64,000 bases of DNA from assembly GCA_911728435.2 (NCBI GenBank), contig OU452211.1:1054001-1118000 (forward strand), given 5' to 3'. Position 1 is the first letter of the stretch, and each line of letters begins with the position of its first letter. Below are positions 44,366 to 56,116 of the stretch, piece by piece. The position numbers were made by a program, and so were the translations under genes. The notes under the pieces were generated by a model, which was not told the origin of the DNA, searched no databases, and was given only the letters and a program-made list of their open reading frames with translations. The stretch comes from Apoderus coryli (Eukaryota; Arthropoda; Insecta; Coleoptera; Attelabidae).

Positions 44366-44465
44366 ATGGCGCAGCTCTTTCGTAGATTATCGCGTAGTCG
44401 AAAGGACTTAAGTCGAACCAAATCTGAGGATGATATGTTACGAGATCCAGGGAATAAAAACGATG
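44366..44465 (+). CDS. Candidate alternative first coding exon of an unidentified gene
   Basis: ATG 44366 opens 33 codons (MAQLFRRLSRSRKDLSRTKS, EDDMLRDPGNKND) and ends with a G before GTAGGG in phase 1. The basic, Ser/Arg-rich start followed by an acidic end is typical of the N-terminus of scaffold or signalling proteins. The phase fits the downstream exon at 49551. I do not recognise the protein; a promoter would have to lie in 44000-44365. Confidence 0.45.
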
Positions 44466-44570
44466 GTAGGGAACCTTTTCTCATTAGATATATTACAGTG
44501 TTGTCAAACTTCTCTTTTTCTCATTTTTTTTTTTGCATAAATACACAAAACGTTCTCTTAATTGTTTATT

Positions 44571-46860
44571 GCCAGAGGACGATCATCACCCGTCTCTCTC
44601 TGTTCGCTTGAAGTGCTCAGACGAGCATCAGGACGTTCTGGTGGGTGATGGTTATTATTATGATTTCAGATTATGAACGGATTAATGAATATTTGTGTGG
44701 TGTAAATTTTGATTCCCTATTTGAGGGAAAATCAATGGAATCCATATTATATGAATTCTACTCAATTTTATACAATGCAATTGAACTCTATGTACCACTT
44801 AAGAGAATTTCAAATAGAAGATTTCCACGATGGTTCAGCCCATATTTGAAAAGTTGTGTATTCCATAAAAAGCATGCACACAAATTGTATAAAAGTTCTG
44901 GATCACAGCACCATTACCACGAATTTGTTAGGTTACGTACATTATGTAAAACCCTATCGCGAGAATGCTATACAAACTTTATTCTTTCTGTTGAAGACCA
45001 GATTCACGGTGATATAAGATCTTTTTGGTCTTTTGTGAACTCCACGCGTAGAAATATCGACTTACCTTCTGAGTTGTTTCTTGACGCAGATAGAGCTACT
45101 TCCGGACAGTCCGCTGCTGATCTCTTTGCTAGGCATTTCTCTTCGGTTTATACAGCTAATGACGTCAATGTCGCCGAGCGTCTTAGTGTTAATGATATTA
45201 ACTATAACTGTCTAAAGATTTCAATATCGGAGATATACCAGCAACTTTCTACTCTGGATGCGAATAAGGGCCCTGGGCCAGATGGGTTACCTCCGAAATT
45301 ATTAAAGCATTGCAGTTTTGTTCTGGCAAGACCTTTGCATACTATTTTTAACATGTCGTTAAACACTGGTTGTTTTCCTGAGTCCAGCTTCATTACCCCT
45401 ATACACAAGTCTGGAGACAGGCATAATATTAAGAATTATAGACCTATCAGTATAATCAGCATTATTCCCAAGGTATTCGAGAAACTTATAATAAATTATC
45501 TTCAACCTCTCCTAGGCAGTGCTATCATTGATCCGCAGTACGGATTTTTGCCACGAAAGTCAGCTGAGCTAAATCTGTTAAAATACACCAACTTTATTCG
45601 TGATGCTCTAGAGAGTAGATCGGAGATACATTCGGTGTATACCGATTTCTCCAAAGCCTTCGATCGTGTAAAACATAAAATCTTATTAATAAAGTTGGCT
45701 GAGGTTGGCATCGGCGGACGCATGCTCGAATGGATGAGTAGCTACCTTGATAACAGAATTCAATACGTTAAGGTCAATTGCTTTGTTTCTACTGAGATAA
45801 AAGTATCATCTGGCGTCCCCCAGGGATCACACTTGGGACCACTGTTTTTTAATATTTTCGTTTCGCCAGATGTTTTACTTCGAGCGATTTTCTCTTGTTC
45901 GCTGATGACCTCAAACTATTTACGATAGTCAACAAAACTGAAGATTGCGAGAGATTGCAGTCTGACCTCGGGGCTCTTCACGAGTGGTGTGTTGGGAATG
46001 ATGTGCATCTGAATGTTGATAAGTGTTGTTTTATGTCCTTTTCGAGATCAAGACGGACCACGCTTTTCGATTACTCGCTAAACCAGACTTCCCTTAAATT
46101 GGTTACTATAGTTAAGGATCTTGGAGTCATGCTTGATAGTGGTTTGACCTTTATTCCGCATATGACTTCAATGGTCTCAAGGTCTCTGAAGGTTCTTCAC
46201 ACATGTCGATTCTCTGAGGCTTCTTTACACAAGTTTGGTCAGACCGTGCCTTGAGTATGCGTCGGCTGTCTGGTCTCCACATTATACTGTGCATCTAGTA
46301 AAAATTGAGCAGGTATAATACAAATTTCTTAGATACCTAGCCTACAAACTGCACATAGACTTTATTTTTGAGAATCGTTTTGAATTATATGCTGACTTAG
46401 AGTCCTACCTTAGCATTGACACGCTGGCTGATCGACGACAGAGACATGATTTGATTTTATTGTATGACCTTATAAATGGAAGGTTGAATTGTCCCGATCT
46501 TTTGGGCAAGATTGGAATTCATGTTCCATATCGTGCAACGCGTACGAGGAGTACCACACATTCCAGAACAAATTATGGTTGCAGTTCATTTTTGGCGCGC
46601 TCAATGCGTCTCGCCAATGACAGTGAAGAGAACTGGATTTTTTTGTCCCGAGAAATACCTTTTTGGGTTCAGTAAGGCAGCTCTTTGGTAATTGATACGT
46701 TGTGTTGTACCATATTGCTATATAATAAGTATTGATCGTATTGATTATTATTATTCATTTTATTTGTGATTTATTTTTATTTGACATTTTTCGATTGTCT
46801 AATTCTTTTGAATTGTTTTATTGTAGAACTATTTATATGTATTCTAATTTTGTATAAAAT
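44571..46860 (+). mobile_element. LINE with endonuclease tail and RT, frameshifted
   Basis: The copy begins inside the endonuclease (EDDHHPSLSV near 44576) and reads on in the frame starting near 44645: DYERINEYLCGVNFDSLFEG, the pre-RT SFWSFVNSTRRNIDLPSEL, KGPGPDGLPPKLLKHCSF, FITPIHKSGDRHNIKNYRPI, QYGFLPRKSAELNLL, HSVYTDFSKAFDRVKHKIL, SSGVPQGSHLGPLFFNIFV. A frame break near 45870 moves to MFADDLKLF (catalytic ADD) and another near 46250 to EYASAVWSP and the C-terminal helices, ending at 46675. It is a BMC1/jockey-like pseudogene with two or three frameshifts. Confidence 0.85.
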
Positions 46861-47224
46861 GGGCTATAACTCGCGAACCAATATCCAAATTTCAACATGT
46901 ATCGTTTGAAGATTAGTACTAAATAAAAATAACGTCCCCACAAAAATGTTCTACTCGTTTTATCACAGTTTATATAGGCATGTTTACGATCATCAATTCG
47001 TCACACTATATCAATGTCAATTATAATAATAATAATTGGTGTATTATGTCTTGATATTTAACACGCACTGTATGAATTCCAAAGAATGTTTTAAAAACAA
47101 CACAGACAGCTTCACTTCATGATGATGGGCAACGTCTTTATAAGGGCTCTTATATTCCGTAGATTACACCACGGTGGCACTTGAGACTTTTGCGCCAACT
47201 TGGCTACATAAACGTAGCTTTATA

Positions 47225-47870
47225 TACAGGGTGTCCCCTCTCAATTGGAAAAAACTTCTGGGGCATATTGAGGCACCATAGACAAGCAGTTTGAGATAAG
47301 AGACTGATGTCCGGAAGTGCATGGTTTTCAAAATACAGGGTGTCAAAGTTTTTTTTCAAAAAATCTTTTTTTATCAATATCTCAAAGACACGTTAACCGA
47401 TTTTCTTGAAATTCGCTGGAGATGTAAGCTTAATAAGACGCTCAGTTAGCACTAATTACATGACTTCCAGTGGCGCCCCGGGGGACAGTGTCACGAATAA
47501 AAATGACAAAAAAAATGTACGCTATTGACTTTTTTGAAAATTTTATATATTTTTTTAGAAAGCTCAGTTAAATATACAATTTTTTTGTCATTTTATATTT
47601 TTTCGTATCTCTCTCCGTTTTCGAAAAACATTTTTTATTAAAAACTTTATTAAAAGGTTCATTATTATTAGAAAGAAAAACAAGGAGGCTTTTTTACAAA
47701 TAATTTATTATGAACCTTTTAATAAAAAATTTTTCTCGAAAACGAAGAGAGATACGAAAAAATATCAAGTGACAAAAAACTTGTATGTTTAACTGAGATT
47801 TCTAAGAAAAATATAAAATTTTCAAAAAAAATCAGTAGCGTACATTTTTTTGTCATTTGTCACACTCAAT
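47225..47870. repeat. Foldback element with 'tacagggtgtccc' start
   Basis: TACAGGGTGTCCC at 47225 and ACAGGGTGTC at 47335 open the segment. 47505-47661 and 47709-47867 are near reverse complements (shared blocks: 'aaaatgtacgct', 'aaattttata', 'tcagttaaa', 'cgaaaa', 'aaaaggttcat'), with a ~47-base loop. Arms of about 155 bases would form a long hairpin RNA or DNA cruciform. No coding capacity. Confidence 0.8.
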
Positions 47871-47888
47871 ATTAACGTTCAAAATGTA

Positions 47889-49191
47889 TTGGGTCTGCCA
47901 GATAACTTTTTTTTTTTGAAAATGCTATAAAAGAAAAACTGCTGAATATTTTCTCAATTTTTTTTTTTTTTTATTTGAAAGTACAATCCTTCCGGTTAAT
48001 AATGACAAAAAATTTCATTCAAATGGCTGCCTCGGCTGGCCATGCAGTAGCCTACACGATCGGTCCAATTTTTAAGCACATTATTGATTGTGTGCAGCTG
48101 TATTTCACCAATGGCTTCACGAATATTGTCCTTTAAAGCGTCAATTGTCTCTGGCTTGTCGGCGTAACACTTATCTTTGACGGCACCCCACAAATAATAG
48201 TCCAACGGTGTCAAATCGCAGCTCCGAGGTGGCCAAACGACAAACGACATCAGCTCTGCGGCTGATAATGCGATCTTCAAAAACAGGGCGCAAAACATCG
48301 AGTGTAGCTTCGGCTGTGTGGCACGTAGCGCCGTCCTGTTGAAACCAAATGTTGCCAATATCCTCCTCTTCAATTTTTGTGAACAAAAATTCGTTCAACA
48401 TGGCCCGATAACGACTGTAACGGCCACTCCTTGCTCATTTTCGAAGAAAAATGGCCCAATTATGCCTCCGGACCAAAACCCGCACCAAACAGTGACTCGT
48501 TTTGGGTGCATCGGCTTTTCAATGTATGCGTGCGGGTTTTCTGTGCCCCAAATGCGACAATTTTGCTTGTTTACATACCCGCCAAGATCAAAATGAGCTT
48601 CATCTGAAAAGATGATTTTTTTGGCAAAATCGGCATCTTCTGTAAGTTGATCGCAGGCCCACTGAGCGAAGCGAAAACGCATTTGATGGTCAGTTGGCTT
48701 CAACTCCTGAACCAATTGGACTTTGTATGGCGTCATACCAAGGTCTTTATGCAAAATTCGTCTCAATGATGTCTCCGAAATGTTCAATTGTTGAGACCGA
48801 CGGTGAATTGATGTTGATGGCGCTTCACGCACACTTTCTGCCACAGCAGCAATATTCTCGGGTGTATGCACTGTTTTTGGCTGTTCACGCTTTGGTTTAT
48901 CGATGAGGATGCCAGTTTCTTTCACTTTTTTCACGAGATAACGAACATACGGAGCTGACGGTGCTTCTCTTCTTCCAAAATCCGTACGCAATTTTCGCAC
49001 ACATTCTGCAACATTACCATGAGTTTCAAAGTAATGTCGCAATATTTCCCAGCGTTGTTCAAGCGTATACACAACTATATTCGTTCAGCGGAAGGATAAA
49101 ACTAATTATCTATCAAATCAGACATGAGCTAAGTGTTACCCTTCACGAAATAAGCACTAGTTGAAAAAAAAACGTTAGATGGCGGACCCGA
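47889..49191 (-). mobile_element. Mariner-like transposon (1.3 kb) with TIRs and TA target
   Basis: The left TIR TTGGGTCTGCCAGATAAC and right TIR (minus strand) TCGGGTCCGCCATCTAAC are flanked by TA (47887-47888 and 49192-49193). The minus-strand transposase starts at 49072: helix-turn-helix region (LEQRWEILRHYFETHGN, SLRRILHKDLGMTPYKVQLV), first Asp in IIFSDEAHFDLGGYVNK, then a frame break at about 48400, second Asp in NIWFQQDGATCHTAEATL, another break near 48250, third Asp in PPRSCDLTPLDYYLWGAVKD, and a stop at 47996. The element is complete in length but two frameshifts make it inactive. Confidence 0.9.
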
Positions 49192-49550
49192 TATTATGCA
49201 AATGGCAAATTTAAAATGCACCCATGAGTGGACACAGACTGAAGGCCTTGGAATAAGTGACTTTGGCGGCCGCTGTCAGTTTAATGAAAATTACTTAAAA
49301 TTGTCGATAGTTTAAAATGCAGAAAAACGATTAGAATTTTGTGATTGCCTTCTACGTTTGGTAAATGTGTTTGTATAAAATTTGGTTAAAGTTGCATCAA
49401 CCATTTTAAAGTTTGTCATGTGGTGTGGGTTTCTAGTGGATGACATGAAGATCCTCTTACTAACTTTGTAACACTGACGATTCGTAGGTTGATGTTGATG
49501 TTAATATAAAGTTTCGTAAATTAATTATGTTTGATCTAATGTTGTTTCAG
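49192..49550. other. Intron segment of the unidentified gene
   Basis: No feature apart from the pyrimidine-rich acceptor gttgtttcag ending at 49550. Confidence 0.35.
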
Positions 49551-49583
49551 GTTCATCTGCAGAAGCAGAAACGCACGATGAAT
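49551..49583 (+). CDS. 33-base internal exon of the unidentified gene
   Basis: Bounded by gttgtttcag and GTAAGTAAC, it reads in phase 1 as GSSAEAETHDE and ends in phase 1. It can follow either 42059 or 44465. Such a micro-exon with consensus splice sites is unlikely by chance but remains unproven without transcripts. Confidence 0.45.
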
Positions 49584-50205
49584 GTAAGTAACTATTTCAC
49601 AATAATTATTATTATTAGGATTGTCCAATAAAGTTTTTTGGGAAGATCTATCATACCACATTTTTGTATCTGTCTAACTAAATGGGTTAATTACGATTAG
49701 TTTATGAATTAACCTTTTTGACTGCTGAGTGTACCGATGCCTAATTAAGGAATTTTGCACGAAAATGTATTCATAGCAACATTTTTTTCGTGAATTGAAA
49801 CGATTTGTCGGTGTGTTAAAAATACATTAACAAAAATTTTTATAGAGAAACATAATGGTATGACATATTATAAGGCGCCAGTAAATGTGAAGTATAAATT
49901 CTTCGAAAATTTATGGTTGGGACAAAACAAAACGCCGCTTAGAAATCGTGTACAAAAATACTCGGAGCGATGGAATTTTTAGTTTTCCTCTCCCTTTCTT
50001 AAAATTATATATACAGGGTGTCCCAACGGCAAGGGTTTCGATCGATTATGGAGAGACTCCACCGGAAGAACAAATTTCTTTCTAGCAAGCATTTTCTTGA
50101 GATCTGAAAGTGGTTAGTGCTAAATAAAAAGTCTAGGAAGATCATCTATGTGTCATCGAATGGCCTTTTTGAATGGATTAATACTTAATAATCATCAACA
50201 AAAGA
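49584..50205. other. Intronic stretch
   Basis: AT-rich; a 'tacagggtgtccc' terminus at 50022 begins a stretch 'cggcaagggtttcgatcg' of unknown origin. No coding frame. Confidence 0.3.
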
Positions 50206-51690
50206 TAATATAATAATAATAATAATAATCTCTTTATTGTCTAACAGGTATTGCTACCCAATAACAAGACAAAATCTTACATTAACAAAAACAATTGCCT
50301 AGCATACAAAAATACCCAACTTAGAACTAACTAAAAAATAGAAAAATACAAAAAAGGAAATACACGCATCAAAACGAAAGAAAATTGGGAGGATTACAAG
50401 AACAATTAATAATAACAATAAATAATTAACACATGAACATAATTCATCAAAACAAATACAAATCAGTAGCCCGCAAACATGTCTCTAAACTTTTCTTAAA
50501 AGAATCAAGCGATACATTAAAAAAAATCAATGTTTTCGTTAATAACTAATCGGTTGCTGTATTTACAAGCCCGAAATAGCGTTGCTTTAGATTCATAATT
50601 AGAACGAATCTGTGGCACCCAAAATAAACTAGCACTAAGGGACACAAAACCATAGCTGCTGAAGCAACCGAGGACAATCCAACATATTGTTGATCAACTT
50701 AAAAAAAAAAGATCTGAGACGCGAAGATGCGTCTGTCAGCTAACGGCCGAAATCCGAACCTTGCCAGTAACAGGCCGTGATCACACCCACGAGGAGGAAA
50801 ATATCCATCAATTTTAAATGACAAATATTTTAAAAACTTGCGTTGGATACTCTCCAATCTCTGTATATGAACACGGTAGATGGGCAACCAAATGATTGTA
50901 GCGAATTCCAAAATAGACACAACAACTGCGAAATATAGACTTTTCAGGCAGTCCATGTTGTTGAATTCTCTGGTCTGTCTAAAAATAAATCCTAACATTC
51001 GCAAAGCATTAGCAGAAACTTGCTCAATGTGGTAGGTGAAAGATAAATTACCATCCAAGTATACACCAAGATCTTTGATTAAAGCGCAGCGTTCCAAATT
51101 TGAATTATCGATGGTGTAGTTTCGCAAAAACGGATCTTGACGTCTTGTAAATGTCACCGACTTACATTTGTTCAGATTTAGAGGAAGTCTATTTAGATCA
51201 CACCATTCTGAGAGCCGACACAGATCTGTTTGAAGCTGTGCGCAATCGTTCTCGCAAACAACAGTGCGATACAATTTTAAATAATCCGCAAACAACAAAT
51301 AATTGCTATTGAAACCAGAGCCAATATCGTTTACGAATATTGCAAAGAGAAGAGGAGCCAACGTACTGCCCTGCGGAGTTCCACTTGAAGCTGTGAATGA
51401 ACTTGAACTGAATCCATTGTATTCAACAAATTGTTGCCTTGCTCCCAGATAGGACTGAAAAAATATATCAGATTCCTACCGAAGCCAATGTCGCACATCT
51501 TCTGTTGAATCAGGGAAAGTGGTTAGATTGGTCCCCGTAGAACGGCCCTTAATGAACCCATGTTGCTGGTAAACTAGCCTATGTTTTATTTGCCCAAATA
51601 ACTTATTGTGCAGAGCAATTTCAAAAACCTTTGCGAAATTGGGAAGAATTGAAATAGGTCGATATTTTTCGATTCTGTTAATATTATTAT
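50206..51690 (-). mobile_element. LINE RT fragment with mutated FADD motif and (AAT)n 3' tail
   Basis: On the minus strand the copy reads RPISILPNFAKVFEIALHNK, QQHGFIKGRSTGTNLTTF, several stops or breaks, SSGTPQGSTLAPLLFAIFVN, then NYLLFADYLKLYRTV, where the second catalytic aspartate is Tyr. The thumb (LCRLSEWCDLNRLPLNLNKC) and C-terminal segment (FATIIWLPIYRVHIQRLESI) follow to 50699. The 3' UTR ends in an (AAT)n tail at 50206-50229. The fragment at 24206-24392 is the same family. It cannot be active. Confidence 0.85.
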
Positions 51691-52140
51691 TATTATGATA
51701 ACTGTTTTCACTAGATATTTTTTACTGTGTATATGCCTTGTATTTGTGCCGCTATGTATGTTGTGTAGTATTTATTGACTTTTGTGTCTAGTCCTATTAT
51801 TTGGGATGATGATGTTCGGCCAGTCCAGACACGTTCGACGCTACTTCCGGAAATGGTTATAAAAGACAATCGATAATATTTTAAAATTCTTCAGTTCTAT
51901 AATTGTTTTGTTACATGTTTTTCTATTAGTAAAAAAACCAGTCGATTTTAAAAATAATTTATTATAACTTGAAAATTATTACATACGAGGGAGGCTTTCT
52001 TGATATATTTAAACTTGCGTAGGATCTAAATTTTCTCTTTTCATTTTGACCAAGACATTAATAAGTACCAGAAAATTCAGATCATTTCTCACTAAACAGT
52101 CAAAATGAAAAGATGTAAGAAATTATATATAAAAAAAAAA
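51691..52140. other. Non-coding stretch
   Basis: No frame or repeat recognised besides short ATT runs at the LINE 5' junction. Confidence 0.3.
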
Positions 52141-52154
52141 GAAGATTCTGTTGC

Positions 52155-52260
52155 CTGAAGAAGACAACGTAATGTTGTCGAAACGTTGTACGAAAGATAT
52201 GACATGAAATAAATATTATTTCAAAAAACTAGTTTCATCTGAACCTCATTCCCAAGAAAA
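52155..52260 (+). ncRNA. Hammerhead-like repeat, better-preserved copy
   Basis: CTGAAGA (52155-52161), one extra A, GACAAC (52163-52168), five-base loop, GTTGTC (52174-52179), GAAACGTTG (52180-52188). Downstream 'atgacatgaaa' and 'gaacctcattcccaagaaaa' match the minus-strand copy near 25480-25600. Stem II has six pairs; the fourth and sixth differ from the sister copy with both partners changed. Confidence 0.5.
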
Positions 52261-53170
52261 TGGACTAGTCTTTATTTTTGTTCGTGTCGATAATTTTTGC
52301 CTCCGTCCGTCATCAGGGTTAATCCAATTCCACCCTGTTTGTGTATTATTTATAGAAATAATTAATTATTGTGGCGAGACAAGGGTCTTAAACGAATGAT
52401 CTAAAATGAAATTGACACGATGACTTTCAGAAATAGAACCACTGACATCTTTTATGTGCCTTTAAATCTTCGTTTTTATTACTCTATATCGGTAATAGTT
52501 TTTTTTGAGGTGTGGTTTAAACAGTAAACCCTTATTTTAATGTGTATTTTTATGTCTGGTATACAGAAAACTTTTAGTATACATACATTTGTTCAGAAAT
52601 ATTGATTCATTATTTAAAATTTTAAGCTATATAATAATTTAGAAGCTTCATTAAAAATACTTGGTTATAATACGTTTAAGGCCAAAATAAAAGACAATTT
52701 GCTTGCAGTACAAAATTCACAAACAGTTTATGACAATTAAAGTACTAATTAGTAGTAGTTCTTTGATTTGATTTTCTTGGTTCTTGTGGTAGTTCTTATG
52801 TAAATTATTAGTAGGTAAATATGTCTATAGAATATGTTTTCCTTTTGGGTTAAGTATTGAATAGCATCATAGCTAGACTTCGCCCTTTGATTGAAAACTT
52901 ATTATTATTATTATTGTAAAATGTGCCTATTTTTGATAGTTTATCACTTATTATTAATTGTGGGTTGTATAAGTTTTTTTCAATCAATATAGACGATTAT
53001 TATTATTATTATTAATATATTGTCGTCATTTACTGGTTTAAGGGTAAAATTAAAAAAAAAATAAAGAAAAAGAAAACAACAAAATTAACAAATTACACTT
53101 TCAAGTTTACCGAAAAATGGGATCGAATAAAATTCCGAAATGGAACATAACTTAACAATTATTTTGTAAG
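52261..53170. other. Non-coding stretch
   Basis: AT-rich, with ATT microsatellites near 52905 and 52995. No gene seen. Confidence 0.3.
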
Positions 53171-53204
53171 CAAACTTCCTTTTCCCGTTTTAGCAAATTG
53201 GACG

Positions 53205-55321
53205 AGGGTTGCCTTTTATATTTTGGGATTTGGCAACCCTGCTGTTGCAATCTGGCAACTGGCAGCTCTATCGTAAAATTGGACATTTTTGAGGTTTAAT
53301 GAAATCTACGCCGACCAATATCATTCTGTCTGAGGCCGCGGAAATGTCTTTGAGATATAGGAGAATCTGGTTAGCGGAGAAGTTCATAGTGAAATCATTT
53401 TCCTGTCATAATAATTTTGTCAGAGAATTTACACAAAAATTATATATAAGTTTTAATGAAAATTTTAGTTATTGGAATAGAGGGAGCAGTCCTCCTCTAT
53501 TGGACGCATTCGATTTTTGTTCTGCCTATTTCGGCAAAATGATACAGGACGTTTCTATGCCCTATTATGATTATGCATATGAGTTGCAGTACTTTACCAT
53601 ACCAGTTTTCCTATCCCAATTATCCAAAGATGAGACCTCTGCTGTAGAATTTAGAAGATATGTGGCAGAACATTGGGAAAACCACGTAGAAATTTTTACT
53701 GACGGGTCTAAAAAAGAACGCAACCAAGTGGGGATAGGGATTTTTTGCCCACAGAGAAATATCTCCATAGCAGAAACAGTTCCGGATTATTTTTCAATAT
53801 GTACTGCTGAAATTATTGCTATTAAAAGAGCAGTAGAAATGTGTTGTTCAGAACCTGGAAAATATATTATATTCTCAGACTCGAGAGCTGCTCTTATGAA
53901 ACTGAAAAAAATAGGATTACATGGGAAAATGGACAGGATAACTTTGGAAACTAAAAAATTAATTGCTGAGAAAAGGGAAAACAGAATAATAATAACATTA
54001 TCATGGGTTCCTTCTCACTGTGGAATTAAAGGCAATGAGATTGCTGATCAATTGGCGAATAGAGGACGAGAAAAGCAAGAATTAACTGAGTATTTGATAC
54101 CGTATATGGACCTCCTGGGAGTACTAAAGGACAGCGTTTGGGTTGGGTGGAGCGAAGAATGGAGATCAGCTGGACGAACTATGTTGCTATGGTGGAGAAA
54201 CCATATAGAAGGGTATGGTTTAGAAGCTATAATAATAACAGAAAAGATTTAGTTACACTGTGCCGTATGAGGAGTAATCATTGTTTATCGGGACAACATT
54301 TGAATAAGATTCATGTGAGGGACAGTGCGCTTTGTGAATGTGGTGAAGAAGAAACTTTACAACATATTTTTTTCGAATGTCCACAGTATGTGGCTCAAAG
54401 TAAAGAGTATCAAGAACTTTCGGTTGAATTGCAGTTGAATTGCATGCATTGCTTTCGCCTAGAGTAGTTGAATTCGTAGGTCGTTTTTTGGTAGCATGTA
54501 ATTTGAGACTTTAGAGTGAGTTTGTGCTTCTGGTGTGGGAAAGATGAATAAGTGAAGGCTAAATTGGATCTTCTTATCTTTCAAGGTTTTGTATAAAGGT
54601 GTTCAATCACCCCTGGCCAAATAGCCCTGGTAGCTGCGGCCAATAAAGAAGAGCAAATACATACATACATTTTTGAGGTTATACGGAATCAGAACGTTTT
54701 GACATACGAACGCTATTTGTGTTGTTTATAGTAACTTAAAAGTTTCATCTCGACCCAAAAATGGAATTAAATCGTGAACATTTTCGTGTGATTATTTTTT
54801 ACAACTTTCGAGCAACAGTGCATGGATGAACTTAATTCAATTTTTGGCGATGAAGCTCCATCACGGACCAGTGTTTATCGATGCTATGTTGAAATCAAAC
54901 GTGGTCATAGTTCACTCCAAGACGAATTTCGTGAAGGTCGTCCAAAATCAGTTGTTGTTCCGAAAACCATTGATGCTGTGCGCGAACTGATATTGCAAGA
55001 TCGTCATGTGACCTATCAAGAGATTGAGACAACCTTAGGCATTAGTGGGACCTGCATACATTCAATATTGCATAAACATTTGACTGTCAAAAAAATTTGC
55101 ATTAAACAAAATTGTTTTTCTGAAATTATTACAAAATATTGACATTCTTGACGCCACAAAACATGTTATTCCAGTCGTTTAAGTTGTTTTCGGTCAACGA
55201 CAAAAATAACTGTACAGGAAACACTTTTCTGGCCGGCAAAATTATTCCCGTGCCGTCGGAGTGGCAAAAGTGCTTCGACAATTGTCTAGATCTTCATGTG
55301 GAATATTTTGAAACAAAATAA
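53205..55321 (+). mobile_element. Mariner copy split by a LINE insertion
   Basis: The left terminus 'gggttgcc...gctctatcgtaaaattggacatttttgaggtt' (53205-53296) matches the fragment at 26650-26740. It is interrupted at 53297 by a LINE and resumes at 54667. The transposase then reads MELNREHFRVIIFYNFR, loses 14 bases relative to the sister copy, and continues MDELNSIFGDEAPSRTSVYR, SLQDEFREGRPKSVVVPKTI, LILQDRHVTYQEIETTLGIS. After about 55100 the catalytic half is mostly missing; a C-terminal remnant (PSEWQKCFDNCLDLHVEYF) ends at 55321. Confidence 0.8.
53297..54666 (+). mobile_element. 5'-truncated LINE (RNase H end) nested in the mariner
   Basis: The insertion is flanked by a perfect 14-base duplication ACATTTTTGAGGTT (53283-53296 and 54667-54680). 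It carries an RNase H domain: VEIFTDGSKKERNQVGIGIF, CTAEIIAIKRAVEMC, YIIFSDSRAALMKL, ITLSWVPSHCGIKGNEIADQ, so all catalytic residues are present. A frame break at about 54190 leads to the Cys/His tail (CECGEEETLQHIFFECPQY) and a stop at 54467. The 3' UTR ends 'ggccaataaagaagagcaa' and an (ACAT) run. This is an I-like LINE inserted by target-primed reverse transcription. Confidence 0.9.
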
Positions 55322-56114
55322 ATTGATTTTCTAATATTATTTTAATTAAATTTTTAATTGAATGAAGTAGAACTATTTTTATTGATCATATTAATTAATT
55401 TACTTAAATTCTAGTCAGCCGTTTCCTTGCTAAATAATGGGCTATTAATTTGGGGTTAGACAATAAGCGTGACCCCAAATTAGGACACATGGTATTATAC
55501 GCTTGCATCATTTGAAATGTAGGGGATGTCGAGACGCTCTCGTATTCCCAAAAAAGTTTATAGGGGGATGCACATCACCATAGTTACAGAGCGCACACGA
55601 TTCTATTTCGTTCAGCACATCATAATGTCGACCTGAATATCCTGTCGCGCTCTGTTCGATTCGGTTAGAATAAGATAGTGATAGAAGTGTGTGTTGTTTT
55701 GAAAGTGAGATGAGGAAAAAATGTGTGTGCAGTGAAGGACTTGGGCCTAAACATGGAAAATTTGTTTTGGTATTCGGCCAAGGATTTTTTGTTTAAATTG
55801 CCAACGTTTAGCAAATTTTCGTTAATTCGTATTTTTCTTGAGATTTCTTCGGTAGCTGATTCTTGCCATTTCAATCGTTTTCGAAGCACACAGTTTGACG
55901 TTACTTACTTAAAGTTGACAACTGGATGAGGATCTGGCATCATTAATCCACCAAAATTACTTAATCCTGTCTTCAAAATGAGCAGCACACAATCTGTAGC
56001 TACTCAAATTTTTACTAGCTCTAAGATCTTCACGGTCCGAACCAACCATCCAAATTTCAGCTCTATAGAACATAAAACACTGGGTATTATACCATAAAAT
56101 ACAACTACGCATAA
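55322..56114. other. Non-coding stretch
   Basis: No coding frame recognised. Short frames near 55665-55930 overlap on both strands and look random. Confidence 0.3.
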
Positions 56115-56116
56115 TA

